Assembly (NCBI RefSeq): GCF_000317225.1 | Contig: NZ_AJLL01000089.1 | Span: 119,138 to 183,137, forward strand | Direction: 5' to 3' | DNA length: 64,000 nucleotides | Source: Fischerella thermalis PCC 7521 | GTDB taxonomy: Bacteria; Cyanobacteriota; Cyanobacteriia; Cyanobacteriales; Nostocaceae | Shown: piece after piece, positions 8,213 to 17,520 of the stretch | Layout of the letters: the number at the start of each line of letters is the position of its first letter | How positions within the stretch are numbered: position 1 is the stretch's first letter | The notes under the pieces: model-generated | The model's input: the letters and a program-made list of their open reading frames with translations, nothing else | The model's database searches: none | Told to the model about the DNA's origin: nothing | Program-made: the position numbers and the translations under genes

Positions 8213-9148
8213 CTATATAGTTTGCAAAATTTCCTCATCCACAGAAAAATCGATTTCTGCCTTGTCCCGTCCTGACACCAAATAATCATTCCCGAAGGAG
8301 TCTTGCAGCCCAGAAATTAGATCATACTCAGGTTGCCAATCTAATTCTGTCATGGCTTTATTTACTGAAGCAAAAAAGTGCTGTATTCTTAAAGGAAAAG
8401 CTTTACGCTTGCCGAAATCAAACTTTTTCGGGTCGTAATGGACGATTTTGATTTCATCTGGTGATTTACCAGCCGCTACAGCACAAGCACGCGCTAAACC
8501 ATCAAAAGTGACAAAGCGATCGCCTGAAACATTATAAATTTGTCTGAGTGCTTGAGAATTACCCAAAACTTTGGTCATTGCCGTTGCTAAGTCTTTGACA
8601 TGGCCTAGCTGGGTGATGTGTAAGCCATTTCCAGGGATGGGAATCGGGCGATCGCGCACAATTCTGTCAAAAAACCAAGCTTCCAAATCGTTATAGTTCT
8701 TTGGCCCATAAATGTAAGTGGGACGAATAGAGGTAAAGGGAATTCCTTGTTGTATTAGGTAAGCTTCTGTTTCATGCTTACCCTTGTGGCGACTTTTCGG
8801 ATCAACTGCATCACCTTCAATATGAGGCATTTGGTCTGATTTGAGGTACACTCCAGCAGAACTCATGTAGATAAAATTTTGCACGCGGTCTTGAAAAATT
8901 TCTGCAAGTGGTTGAGTATCAGTAAGTTCCCGTCCGTTATTGTCAAAAATGGCATCAAAATTCTCTTTAGAAAGTTTTTCTTTTAATTGGGTGGCGTCAG
9001 TGCGATCGCCTGTAATTTGTCCTATACCCTCAACTGGTAGCGGACGATTCCCACGATTGAAAAGTACTACCTCGTGTCCCTGCTGTACCAGCAGTTGAGT
9101 TAGGTAGACGCCAATGAATCGAGTACCACCCACAATTAGAATTCGCAT
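8213..9148 (-). CDS. NAD-dependent epimerase/dehydratase, CSP41-like
   Basis: 311 residues; an atypical short-chain dehydrogenase fold. Nucleotide-binding motif GGTRFIG at residues 7-13, GDRTD near residue 46, and YIYGPKNYNDLEAWFFDRI in the second half. This pattern matches the cyanobacterial homologues of plastid CSP41 (stem-loop RNA-binding protein), which lack a clean YxxxK catalytic pair, so RNA or ribosome association is as likely as sugar epimerisation. The ATG at 9148 is directly followed by the Rossmann strand, so it is well placed. The gene faces the glycosyltransferase gene across a 243-bp gap. The function is inferred from family only. Confidence 0.8.
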   Translation of the reverse strand: MRILIVGGTRFIGVYLTQLLVQQGHEVVLFNRGNRPLPVEGIGQITGDRTDATQLKEKLSKENFDAIFDNNGRELTDTQPLAEIFQDRVQNFIYMSSAGVYLKSDQMPHIEGDAVDPKSRHKGKHETEAYLIQQGIPFTSIRPTYIYGPKNYNDLEAWFFDRIVRDRPIPIPGNGLHITQLGHVKDLATAMTKVLGNSQALRQIYNVSGDRFVTFDGLARACAVAAGKSPDEIKIVHYDPKKFDFGKRKAFPLRIQHFFASVNKAMTELDWQPEYDLISGLQDSFGNDYLVSGRDKAEIDFSVDEEILQTI

Positions 9149-9391
9149 AAATCCCCAATTTTTCTGTCAGTTGTCATTTTGGGGGCTAGGGACAGGTCGG
9201 ACACTTTCCCTTTGTCTTCTCCCCAATCCCTAATCCCTGATCTGAGATTATCAGCTTGTGGAACCTATTTTGAGAAGATAACGTCCTTGATTGGATATGG
9301 GGCATTTCCCATTTTCAATGACAACGGGAAACTTTTCAGTTAACCTCATAATTTGCGTGTGTCGTTTTCTACCTACTAATTAAAGTTAGCT

Positions 9392-10537
9392 GTGCCCTTG
9401 AAATATGCTTTGGTGCATGAGTGGCTAACACCTAAAGCCACTGGCGGTTCAGAACTAGTTGTGCGGGAAATTCTGAACTACATTGATGCGGACTTATATG
9501 CCCTCATCGATTTTGAATCTCGTAACCCAGAAAGTTATTTATATAAACGTCAAATTGGCACGACGTTTCTCCAACACTTCCCCTTTGCCGAAAAAGGTAT
9601 ACAAAAATACCTACCTTTTTTGCCTTTAGCAATTGAACAACTCGATTTACGTGAGTATGATGTTGTTCTTTCTTCATCCCATGCTGTTGCTAAAGGAGTT
9701 CTAACTTCTCCTGAACAGTTACATATTTGCTACTGCCACAGTCCCATGCGCTACGCTTGGGACTTAACGTTTGATTATCTGCGTCAAAGCAAACTTGGTA
9801 ACGGTTTACCCGGTTGGGTGACGCGATATTTATTACATCAATTACGCATGTGGGACGTGCTAAGTGCAAATCGTGTTGATTATTTTATTGCTAATTCTTA
9901 CCATACAGCTCGTCGCATTTGGCGTTGCTACCGACGGGAAGCAACTGTTATTTATCCACCTGTGAATATTGAAAATTTTTCTTTTTCTCCTGACAAACAA
10001 GACTTCTATTTAACTGTTTCCCGATTAGTTAGTTACAAACAAGTATCTCTAATTGTCAGCGCTTTTAACCAAATGCAAAAAAAATTAGTAGTAATAGGCA
10101 CAGGTCCAGAAATGAAAAAAATTCGTAAAATAGCAAATCCAAATATACAAATTCTTGGGTGGCAACCTGATGAGGTTGTCAAACAATATATGGCTCATGC
10201 TAAAGGTTTTGTATATGCAGCTTGTGAAGATTTTGGCATTGCCTTAGTAGAAGCACAAGCTTGTGGCACACCAGTAATTGCCTATGACGCTGGTGGCGCT
10301 AAAGAAACGGTAAGGGATATCCGCACCTGGGGAGAAACAGGAACGGGTATATTGTTTGAGGAACAAAAAGAAGCATCCTTAATCGGAGCTATAGAAACTT
10401 TAGAAGTCTCTTACAGCAAATTTATTCCCGAATATGTTCGATCACACGCCGAGCAATTTAAAAGTCAAATATTTGCCCAACGTTACTTAGAATTTTTACA
10501 GACGTGCATCGAAAAAAAATTCTCCAAGTGTATGTGA
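9392..10537 (+). CDS. Glycosyltransferase family 4 (GT-B fold)
   Basis: 381 residues starting at a GTG (9392) directly before KYALVHEWLTPKATGGSE, the conserved N-terminal strand with a Gly-rich acceptor loop. The C-terminal domain has the EX7E motif in EDFGIALVEAQACGTPVIA (about residues 280-298) and a phosphate-binding loop TVSRLVSYK. Such enzymes transfer a hexose or deoxyhexose from a nucleotide sugar to a growing lipid-linked glycan at the inner face of the plasma membrane. The next genes encode a priming sugar-phosphate transferase and the GDP-fucose pathway, so it probably builds an exopolysaccharide or O-antigen-like repeat unit. Donor and linkage are unknown. Confidence 0.87.
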   Translation: MPLKYALVHEWLTPKATGGSELVVREILNYIDADLYALIDFESRNPESYLYKRQIGTTFLQHFPFAEKGIQKYLPFLPLAIEQLDLREYDVVLSSSHAVAKGVLTSPEQLHICYCHSPMRYAWDLTFDYLRQSKLGNGLPGWVTRYLLHQLRMWDVLSANRVDYFIANSYHTARRIWRCYRREATVIYPPVNIENFSFSPDKQDFYLTVSRLVSYKQVSLIVSAFNQMQKKLVVIGTGPEMKKIRKIANPNIQILGWQPDEVVKQYMAHAKGFVYAACEDFGIALVEAQACGTPVIAYDAGGAKETVRDIRTWGETGTGILFEEQKEASLIGAIETLEVSYSKFIPEYVRSHAEQFKSQIFAQRYLEFLQTCIEKKFSKCM

Positions 10538-10638
10538 GGTCTGATTTTTGCAGAAGCTTTTGGAAAATTGCTCCCAGAAGCACCTGCGTTTAGCTTTAAG
10601 ATTGGGACTATGTGTGGTGTGGATTATTAAGGAGTATG

Positions 10639-11472
10639 ATGACTGCCCAGAGCTCACTCCTCTCCGGCAAGCGCTCACGTAGCGCATCCGGGACGGGGCG
10701 TTCTTTCACAGACAGCCCCTCTTTGCCTGAAAGACGTTCACCATCTGGTGAAGCCAGATTAACGTTGATTGGGCGATCGCGTACGTTCTTAAAACGCGGT
10801 CAACCAGCAAAGACGCCTAGAATAAAGCCTAGAGGTCTGTCTTTTCAGGTTCTCAACGGAGAGTTTGCTAAACGACTATTTGATATTGTCTTTTCGCTTT
10901 CTGTATTAATTTTGTTTTCTCCCGTTTATTTAATTTTGGCCTTGTTGATTGCTTTAAGCTCGGAAGGCCCAATTTTTTATGTTCAAGAACGGGTTGGTAA
11001 AAACTACAAGCCTTTCAATTGTATAAAATTCCGCACAATGGTGACGAATGCTGACGAAATACTCATGCAAATGATGGATACATCACCAGAGTTGCGGCAA
11101 GAGTTTGAAAACAATTTCAAGCTCAAACACGACCCCCGGATTACAACGATCGGTAAATTTTTACGAATTACCAGTCTGGACGAATTTCCTCAATTTTGGA
11201 ACGTTCTCAAAGGGGATATGAGTGTTGTCGGTCCACGACCATTAGTTGCGGAAGAATTACCAAAATACGGTTATTACATTGATCAGATTTTAACTATCCG
11301 ACCTGGAATAACTGGATTATGGCAAGTCTCTGGTCGCAATGACATTCCTTACCCTCGACGAGTCCAAATAGACCTGCATTATGTAAAATTTAGGAACTTT
11401 TGGCTCGATCTATGGATAGTTTTGAAAACGATTCGTGTGGTAATCATGCCTAAAGATAACGGAGCTTACTGA
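10639..11472 (+). CDS. Polyprenyl-phosphate sugar-1-phosphate (priming) transferase
   Basis: About 277 residues from the second ATG of an ATG-ATG pair (10636, 10639), which follows AAGGAG at 10629-10634; a longer reading from GTG 10612 is possible. The conserved bacterial sugar transferase domain occupies residues about 75-277: KRLFDIVFSLSVLILFSPVY (membrane hairpin), CIKFRTMV, then LRITSLDEFPQFWNVLKGDM and SVVGPRPL. It would move a sugar phosphate from UDP-sugar to undecaprenyl phosphate and start a glycan repeat unit. It lacks the four-helix N-terminal region of full WbaP/WcaJ proteins. Residues about 5-60 are instead Ser/Arg/Gly-rich, from DNA resembling dispersed repeats. Confidence 0.87.
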   Translation: MTAQSSLLSGKRSRSASGTGRSFTDSPSLPERRSPSGEARLTLIGRSRTFLKRGQPAKTPRIKPRGLSFQVLNGEFAKRLFDIVFSLSVLILFSPVYLILALLIALSSEGPIFYVQERVGKNYKPFNCIKFRTMVTNADEILMQMMDTSPELRQEFENNFKLKHDPRITTIGKFLRITSLDEFPQFWNVLKGDMSVVGPRPLVAEELPKYGYYIDQILTIRPGITGLWQVSGRNDIPYPRRVQIDLHYVKFRNFWLDLWIVLKTIRVVIMPKDNGAY

Positions 11473-12051
11473 AAAATTAGCACACCCTGATTTTGTGGGG
11501 CAGTTAATGCCCCAAATGCAAAATAAAGATGACTCATACCAATTTTGGATTTTGCAAAAAGTTTGAGCAGATGAAACCTCTGCTAAAGCTTTTGAAGATG
11601 GATTTTAGATTGGGATTCTTTGCTAAAGGACTATTCGTGGAATTTAAAACAATGCTAACTGTTACAATTTGGTATGATAGAAAAATTGTATTTAAAAGTA
11701 GGATAGTTTATATTTATAATCAATTAGCAAAAAATATTTAGTCAAAAAATCAATGTAGTTGTCACTTAAAATTATCTCTATTATTTAAGCTTTATAAATT
11801 CTTTGCAATTCAAAAAATATATAAACTTTTAGTAAAAGGTTTTAGAAAAAATAGACAGTATCAACAAATTTATCTGTTTTGATTACAAAAGTACCTGAAA
11901 ATGATTTAAAATCAGCATATTTACTGAGGTTAACTAACATAGAAGCAAGGAAACTCGTAGGTTTCCCATTGGTCAATTAAGCAAATTATTGCTAAGTTGT
12001 ACCAGGTCGCCTGTATCAATAATCATCAGAAACGACAAGGGATAATTGAGC
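11473..12051. other. Intergenic region before gmd
   Basis: No gene is supported; the 70-codon frame at 11529-11741 has no ribosome site and an unconvincing composition. At 11497-11513 there is a perfect hairpin GGGGCA-GTTAA-TGCCCC, 25 bp after the preceding stop, which may end that transcript although it has no T run. At 11949-11966 GGAAAC-TCGTAG-GTTTCC can form a second hairpin about 90 bp before gmd, possibly in its leader. Confidence 0.45.
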
Positions 12052-13131
12052 ATGACGCAACAAAAGCGAGCGTTGATTACTGGTATTACCGGTCAAGATG
12101 GTTCCTACCTAAGTGAATTTTTACTCGAACAAGGTTACGAAGTTCATGGCATTATTCGCCGGACTTCCACCTTCAACACAGACCGCATTGATCATATTTA
12201 TGAAGACCCTCATAAAGAGGGAGTGCGGTTATTTCTTCACTATGGGGATCTAACAGACGGTACTACACTGCGCCGCATCTTAGAAGAAGTCCAGCCAACA
12301 GAAATTTACAATTTGGGCGCTCAATCCCATGTAAGGGTCAGCTTTGATGCACCAGAGTATACAGTTGATGCAGTGGGAATGGGAACACTGCGTCTTTTAG
12401 AAGCAATCCGCGACTATCAAGGCCGTACAGGTATTCAGGTGCGCTTCTACCAGGCTGGCTCTTCAGAAATGTTTGGTTTGGTACAAGAAGTACCCCAAAA
12501 GGAAACTACACCTTTTTATCCCCGCAGTCCCTATGCCTGTGCTAAGGTTTATGCCCACTGGCAAACGGTAAACTACCGGGAATCTTACGGCTTATTCGCT
12601 TGTAACGGTATTCTTTTTAACCATGAATCACCAAGACGGGGTGAAACCTTTGTCACACGTAAAATAACGATGGCAGTGGCCCGCATTTTTGCTGGTAGAC
12701 AGAAAAAACTATATATGGGTAATCTGGATGCCAAGCGGGATTGGGGTTATGCCAAAGATTACGTCAAAGCAATGTGGATGATGTTGCAGCAAGACGAACC
12801 TGACGACTATGTAATTGCCACTGGGGAAACCCATACAGTCCGAGAGTTCCTAGAACTGGCGTTTGGTTATGTAAATCTCAATTGGCAAGATCATGTGGAA
12901 TTTGACCCACGCTATCTCCGTCCAGCAGAAGTAGACTTGTTGATAGGTGATCCGACAAAAGCGCAACAAAAATTGGGCTGGAAGCCTTCAGTAACATTTG
13001 AGGAACTAGTTTCCTTGATGGTAGAAGCAGACTTACAAGCTTTAGGTTTGACTTCTCCCAACGGGAAATTAGCAAACACAATTATGGATAATGCCATGAT
13101 TCGGCAAGAAGTAGGGGTGCTGCATCTGTGA
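12052..13131 (+). CDS. gmd: GDP-mannose 4,6-dehydratase
   Basis: 359 residues from ATG 12052 (AAGGG about ten bases before). NADP-binding motif [10 protein letters not shown] at residues 10-19, then the family markers [16 protein letters not shown] and YNLGAQSHV, the catalytic triad region (S-S-E-M-F-G) and YACAK, and [14 protein letters not shown]. It converts GDP-mannose to GDP-4-keto-6-deoxymannose in the cytosol. The next gene, 22 bp away on the same strand, encodes the enzyme that makes GDP-L-fucose from this product, so the two form an operon. The product feeds surface glycan synthesis, in line with the glycosyltransferases upstream. Confidence 0.96.
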   Translation: MTQQKRALITGITGQDGSYLSEFLLEQGYEVHGIIRRTSTFNTDRIDHIYEDPHKEGVRLFLHYGDLTDGTTLRRILEEVQPTEIYNLGAQSHVRVSFDAPEYTVDAVGMGTLRLLEAIRDYQGRTGIQVRFYQAGSSEMFGLVQEVPQKETTPFYPRSPYACAKVYAHWQTVNYRESYGLFACNGILFNHESPRRGETFVTRKITMAVARIFAGRQKKLYMGNLDAKRDWGYAKDYVKAMWMMLQQDEPDDYVIATGETHTVREFLELAFGYVNLNWQDHVEFDPRYLRPAEVDLLIGDPTKAQQKLGWKPSVTFEELVSLMVEADLQALGLTSPNGKLANTIMDNAMIRQEVGVLHL

Positions 13132-13153
13132 ACAAGATCCACGAGGACAAAAG

Positions 13154-14098
13154 ATGAATGCCTTGGAACTCAAAGATAAACGCATTCTTGTAACTGGAGG
13201 TACTGGTTTTCTGGGACGTCAGGTAGTCAACCAGTTATACAAAGCTGGAGCCAACCCAGAAAAAATTACATTACCGCGATCGCGTGATTGTGATTTACGC
13301 CTGATGGAAAACTGCCAGCGTGCAGTTGATCAACAAGATATTGTCATTCACTTAGCAGCCCATGTCGGCGGTATTGGTCTCAATCGAGAAAAACCCGCCG
13401 AGTTATTTTACGACAACTTGATGATGGGAACCCAGCTAATTCATGCTGCCTATCAAGCTGGCGTAGAAAAATTCGTTTGCGTGGGTACTATTTGCGCCTA
13501 TCCCAAATTTACCCCAGTGCCATTCAAAGAGGATGACCTATGGAATGGCTACCCAGAGGAAACTAATGCTCCCTACGGCATAGCCAAAAAAGCCCTTTTA
13601 GTCCAACTGCAAGCTTATCGCCAACAGTATGGCTTTAACGGCATTTATCTTTTGCCAGTGAATTTGTACGGTCCAGAAGATAACTTTGATCCCAGAAGCT
13701 CCCATGTTATCCCAGCTTTAATTCGCAAAGTTTACGAAGCCCAAATTAAGGGAGAAAAGCAAATCCCTGTTTGGGGTGACGGTAGTCCTACCCGCGAGTT
13801 TCTCTATTCAGAAGATGCAGCGCGGGGTATTGTCATGGGTACGCAATACTATAACGACCCAGAACCCGTGAACCTGGGAACTGGTTACGAAATCTCCATT
13901 CGTGATTTGATTAGCTTAATTTGTGAATTGATGGGGTACGAAGGTGAAATTGTTTGGGAAACCGACAAACCTAACGGTCAACCCCGCCGTTGTTTGGATA
14001 CCGAAAGGGCAAAACAAGCCTTTGGTTTTGCTGCTCAGGTGGATTTCAAGCAAGGGTTGAAAAATACCATTGAATGGTGGCGTCAAAACGCTGCGTAA
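13154..14098 (+). CDS. fcl: GDP-L-fucose synthase
   Basis: 314 residues. NADPH-binding motif GGTGFLG at about residues 15-21, AHVGGI, the strand [19 protein letters not shown], catalytic Tyr and Lys in [10 protein letters not shown], and [20 protein letters not shown], all diagnostic. It carries out the 3,5-epimerisation and 4-reduction of GDP-4-keto-6-deoxymannose to GDP-L-fucose. It follows gmd by 22 bp and is surely co-transcribed. A weak GAGG lies about eight bases before the ATG at 13154. Confidence 0.96.
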   Translation: MNALELKDKRILVTGGTGFLGRQVVNQLYKAGANPEKITLPRSRDCDLRLMENCQRAVDQQDIVIHLAAHVGGIGLNREKPAELFYDNLMMGTQLIHAAYQAGVEKFVCVGTICAYPKFTPVPFKEDDLWNGYPEETNAPYGIAKKALLVQLQAYRQQYGFNGIYLLPVNLYGPEDNFDPRSSHVIPALIRKVYEAQIKGEKQIPVWGDGSPTREFLYSEDAARGIVMGTQYYNDPEPVNLGTGYEISIRDLISLICELMGYEGEIVWETDKPNGQPRRCLDTERAKQAFGFAAQVDFKQGLKNTIEWWRQNAA

Positions 14099-14128
14099 GT
14101 TCAGTCTGAGTTGAATTAAGCATAATAG

Positions 14129-14181
14129 AACCACCAAGACACTAAGACACAAAGAATTTTGCCTTGGTGTTTTTGTGGTTA
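14129..14181. repeat. Dispersed CCAAGACACTAAGACAC repeat, inverted pair
   Basis: AACCACCAAGACACTAAGAC (14129-14148) is followed by its partial inverse CCTTGGTGTTTTTGTGGTT (14162-14180). Versions of the same unit recur at 19021-19047 and 58944-59013. The family is dispersed within this window and occupies only intergenic DNA here. Confidence 0.6.
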
Positions 14182-14199
14182 TTTTTTATAAATTATTTA

Positions 14200-14757
14200 A
14201 TGGATAAAACACAGCTACGCCGATCGCTTCTTAAACAACGTCAATCAATGTCAGTCGCACAATGGAAACAAAAAAGCGATCGCATTTGCACTAACCTTTT
14301 AAGTTCACCACAGTTTACCCAGGCAAAAACAGTACTTGCTTATTTCAGCTTTCGTCAAGAACCTGATTTAAGTCCCTTATTGGAAAATACCCCTACCAAA
14401 ATATGGGGAATGCCTCGCTGTGTCGGTGATTCCTTATTCTGGCATCAATGGACACCCAATGAGGCAGTAGAAATTGGGTGTTATGGCATTCCGGAACCTT
14501 ATGCCAACGCTCCAATTATAAGCTATGAGCAAGTAGATTTAATCCTTATACCTTGTGTTGCCTGTAACCAACAAGGCTATCGCTTGGGCTACGGTGGGGG
14601 ATATTACGATCGCTTGCTTGCTGCACCTGAGTGGGCAAATAAATCCGCTATTGGCATTGTCTTTGATTTTGCTTATTTACCCGAATTACCAATAGACCCG
14701 TGGGACAAACCTTTACATGCTATTTGTACAGAAACAAAGTTAGTTGTTGGTTGTTAG
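14200..14757 (+). CDS. 5-formyltetrahydrofolate cyclo-ligase
   Basis: 185 residues from ATG 14200; an upstream in-frame TTG (14164) lies in a repeat and is not used. The N-terminus DKTQLRRSLLKQRQSMS and the C-terminal ATP and folate motif RLGYGGGYYDRLLA (about residues 126-139) are diagnostic. It converts 5-formyl-THF to 5,10-methenyl-THF with ATP, returning a storage or inhibitory folate to one-carbon metabolism in the cytosol. Length is normal for the family. It stands alone between a repeat block and a convergent gene. Confidence 0.93.
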   Translation: MDKTQLRRSLLKQRQSMSVAQWKQKSDRICTNLLSSPQFTQAKTVLAYFSFRQEPDLSPLLENTPTKIWGMPRCVGDSLFWHQWTPNEAVEIGCYGIPEPYANAPIISYEQVDLILIPCVACNQQGYRLGYGGGYYDRLLAAPEWANKSAIGIVFDFAYLPELPIDPWDKPLHAICTETKLVVGC

Positions 14758-14838
14758 TGGTTAGTGGTTAGTTGTTGGTTGTTAATTTGCTTCCTTGTCT
14801 CCCTTGTCTCCCCATCTCCCGACCTCCCCAATCCCCAA

Positions 14839-16380
14839 TCACTTCACCCGACAGAATTTCCGTTGTTGGTCGTGTTCTGGATCTTGCCAAGAATAGGCAA
14901 AATGGCTTACCCCTGTTAGTTGGGAAGCAAATGGTCTTATTGCTTGCATTTGTGTGTCTAGTGATGGGCGACCGTTAACATTCTTACCCCATTGACCAGC
15001 GATCGCAGGAATTACCTTAGTACCTGGTTTAGCCATGCTTAAAACTCGTTGTACTTGTGCTGCGATACAAGTGGCATTGCCGCAGTTTGCATAAGACATC
15101 GGATGCCATTCTAAGGAACTGGGAAACCTATCCCAAGGCTGTAAGCGAGAATCATAACCTTTTCCGACAGTTTGGTTACCATCAGGAAAAAATACTACCC
15201 CTGCGGGAATACCAAGCTTTTGGGCTGGGTAAGCAGCTAGATTGACAAAATCCAGAATACCCTGCATGGCGTGGGCAACAGAGAGCTGCCATAATTCTGA
15301 TTGGAGGATTGGTTGTCTTTGTACGGGAGGAATTACGGCAGCGACAGCTTTTTGTCCTATTGGTGATGGTGGTTCTATTGGTGGCGGTGGCGGTGGTGTA
15401 CGCCCTTGCCACATTGGTTCTCCTTCTTGGGGGTAGAGTTTATCAACTTCACTGATATCTCCTGCTGTCACGTATCCTTTACTCAAAAAGCGGCGAATTA
15501 ATTCTAAGCCTTTATTATTTTGCGCCCGTTGAAATAACGCTTGTTGAGTAGCTTCACTGTATAACCACAAATCTGTAACTTTAGTGGCTATAGAATCAGC
15601 CCCTGCTTGTCGTGGATAGCGTACATAATCAAACAGTATTCCATCGGGACGACGGCGTAAAATTTCTTGTACCATCTGGTAATAGTCACGCTTTGCTTGT
15701 AGGTTGTAGGGGTCAATAAATACTTGAGAAGCGTCATCTACAACATATAAGCTCGTTTGACCTTTGCCATTGCGAGCGATCGCTCCTTCTCTGTCACGAC
15801 GCTGGGCATATGTGTAGCCAAAATTAGTCGTAAACATCCAGGCGTAGACTTTTAAACCCCGTTCTTGTCCTTTTTGAATTGCCCTCAATAGTAAATCAGT
15901 ATTTTCTGCCCCTGGTGTGCGAATTACAGAAGGCCATACTGTAGGATTATTGGCTGCTGGTAATAATACCTGTCCATCGTAAAATGCTTCCAAATAAACT
16001 TGGTTATAGCCCCGATTGACTATTCGATCCATGATTCTGTCGATTTCGCCCGGCTGAATATCGCAGGGATACAAACGCAACCAGATTGCTTGCACTTGTG
16101 GCCAGTTGCGATTTCGGCATTCTTGTACAGCTTGTTTGTGTTGGCGTACGAGTTCTTGGTACTGGTTTTGCGCTTGTTGATCGCCTTGCAGGGCTGACAA
16201 ACGTAATTTTTCTTTTGCTTGCGCTTGTGCTGCTGATATTTGGCAATATTGGTTGACTTCCTGTGCTTGTGCAGACTGATTGCCAAAATATGACATCAGC
16301 ATACTACTGCTGAAAATCGCAGCGAAAAGACGCCGCCAAAAGAATATTGGTTTTGCAACATTCAGGGGACGGTTAAACAT
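14839..16380 (-). CDS. Glycoside hydrolase-like protein, GHL10 family, exported
   Basis: 513 residues. An N-terminal signal peptide (residues about 10-40, cleavage near SAQA) is followed by a TIM-barrel domain of the family 10 glycosylhydrolase-like type: IDRIMDRIVNRGYNQVYLEA, RGLKVYAWMFTTNFGY, VFIDPYNLQAKRDYYQMV, and PDGILFDYVRYPR with acidic residues placed as in a catalytic site. A Pro-rich linker (PPPPPPIEPPSPI, near residue 335) separates a second half ending in LTGVSHFAYSWQDPEHDQ. It probably cuts cell-wall or envelope polysaccharide in the periplasm; the substrate is not known. It converges on the cyclo-ligase gene, with a CCCCA-rich low-complexity repeat between them. Confidence 0.8.
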   Translation of the reverse strand: MFNRPLNVAKPIFFWRRLFAAIFSSSMLMSYFGNQSAQAQEVNQYCQISAAQAQAKEKLRLSALQGDQQAQNQYQELVRQHKQAVQECRNRNWPQVQAIWLRLYPCDIQPGEIDRIMDRIVNRGYNQVYLEAFYDGQVLLPAANNPTVWPSVIRTPGAENTDLLLRAIQKGQERGLKVYAWMFTTNFGYTYAQRRDREGAIARNGKGQTSLYVVDDASQVFIDPYNLQAKRDYYQMVQEILRRRPDGILFDYVRYPRQAGADSIATKVTDLWLYSEATQQALFQRAQNNKGLELIRRFLSKGYVTAGDISEVDKLYPQEGEPMWQGRTPPPPPPIEPPSPIGQKAVAAVIPPVQRQPILQSELWQLSVAHAMQGILDFVNLAAYPAQKLGIPAGVVFFPDGNQTVGKGYDSRLQPWDRFPSSLEWHPMSYANCGNATCIAAQVQRVLSMAKPGTKVIPAIAGQWGKNVNGRPSLDTQMQAIRPFASQLTGVSHFAYSWQDPEHDQQRKFCRVK

Positions 16381-16925
16381 AACTTAGCAATAACATGACA
16401 AAATAATCATTTGTCCCAAATTTCAGATGATTTGGGAAAAGTGTATAAAATTCCAAGCTTAGTTCTGAGGCTTTGCAGCCTAGTTTTGACTGACTCTCAA
16501 AACCTCATTTCTGTTGCCGCATTTTTGATTTAGTTGAGTGATCAAAAATTATCACATTAAGTCCCAATGATGTTGCTAGTAGCTTGATCATTAATATCAA
16601 TACAGTGACATTTCAATATTTCTTGGATAAGCACACTTAATTTTCATCTGTGTCTGGGAAAAGGTGAAGGAGTAGGAGTGTTATTTCCATCCCTTGCCCT
16701 TTTCCCTTTCTCCTTTAACTGAGAAGTACTAAGTGGCATCACAGAGATCACTATGCATCAAGTTTAACAATAGTTAAGTTTCAAGAGTCAATTGTCAATG
16801 TACGCCAATAAAAACTCTTGACTCTTGAACAGCAGTCGCTACCTTGACAAATCTCTGTATCAAAACTCGTTTTCATCTCCTGGCAAAAACCTAGAGACTC
16901 TCAACGGTTTCTCTGTAACAGACAA
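16381..16925. other. Intergenic region between the GHL10 gene and psb27
   Basis: Carries the promoter side of the GHL10 gene and the 3' side of psb27. A ten-base inverted repeat CAAGAGTCAA / TTGACTCTTG (16782-16791 and 16818-16827) lies about 100 bp after the psb27 stop and could end its transcript, though the 26-base loop is long. No gene is visible. Confidence 0.4.
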
Positions 16926-17330
16926 TTACGCCCCACGCTGTAGTGACATTTCGACCTGCTTAAATTCCATTTCTAGACGATCTTTGAGCTTTTTCGGTAC
17001 AGGACGATTGGGATAGGAACTGTAGTGTCCAGCAAGGGAATTAAGGGCAGTTCGCATGGTTGTAAAAGAACCCAAACCTGCCACAGAATTATCCCGTTGA
17101 TAACGAGCTGCAAAAGTATTTATTTGTTGACGCGCTTGTGCTTGCGCTGCTGCTTTTTCTGGTGAATCGTCTGGTAACTCTAGGGTATGTCTTAAAGTAT
17201 TGAGTACAGTCAATGTGTCCTGGCGATAATCGCCAGACAAACCATCTGGACTACCGGAACAACCCATTAGGCCAATAGCTACAACTAAGACCAGAGCAAG
17301 CAGACGTGACCAATAGCGCTTCATAATCAT
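16926..17330 (-). CDS. psb27: Photosystem II assembly protein Psb27, lipoprotein
   Basis: 134 residues. The N-terminus is a lipoprotein signal with lipobox GLMGC (Cys 24). The mature part is the four-helix bundle of Psb27: GDYRQDTLTVLNTLRHTLEL, QINTFAARYQRD, FTTMRTALNSLAGHYSSYPN and PVPKKLKDRLEMEFKQVEMS. Psb27 binds the lumenal face of CP43 during photosystem II assembly and repair and holds off the manganese cluster until it can be built. Length and lipid anchor are normal for cyanobacteria. It is a solitary gene on the minus strand. Confidence 0.95.
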   Translation of the reverse strand: MIMKRYWSRLLALVLVVAIGLMGCSGSPDGLSGDYRQDTLTVLNTLRHTLELPDDSPEKAAAQAQARQQINTFAARYQRDNSVAGLGSFTTMRTALNSLAGHYSSYPNRPVPKKLKDRLEMEFKQVEMSLQRGA

Positions 17331-17493
17331 TGATGTGAAACTATACGTAAATCAACGTCCATACTATCCTGGATTGGTATCATGGGGATCATTCTGGATC
17401 TGGGGAGAGTGTTGTTCAGTTATCAGTTTCAGTTATCAGTGAGCAAATTCTATTACTCACTGCGGCTGCTAGTACTCACTGTTCACTGATTCC

Positions 17494-17520
17494 TAACAAC
17501 TAACCACTAACAACTAACTC
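17494..17520. repeat. Heptamer repeat (TAACAAC/TAACCAC)
   Basis: Four units of seven bases: TAACAAC, TAACCAC, TAACAAC, TAACT(C). The cofH stop codon (TAG, 17507-17509) lies inside this run, so the last codons of cofH are repeat-derived. Related runs occur at 14752-14785, 24181-24205, 39499-39577, 48705-48735, 56947-56985, 60028-60078 and 60955-61020. Confidence 0.75.

Noticed and set aside
8052..8285. A 77-codon plus-strand frame overlapping the end of the epimerase gene.
   Set aside because: It runs into the epimerase gene on the other strand and contains only a short protein-like stretch (about 8100-8205), better seen as a gene scrap.
11529..11741. A 70-codon plus-strand frame after the priming transferase.
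   Set aside because: No ribosome site, repeat-like A/T-rich DNA, and no recognisable domain.
14772..14978. A 68-codon plus-strand frame after the cyclo-ligase gene.
   Set aside because: It is made of C-rich repeat DNA and overlaps the 3' end of the GHL10 gene on the other strand.
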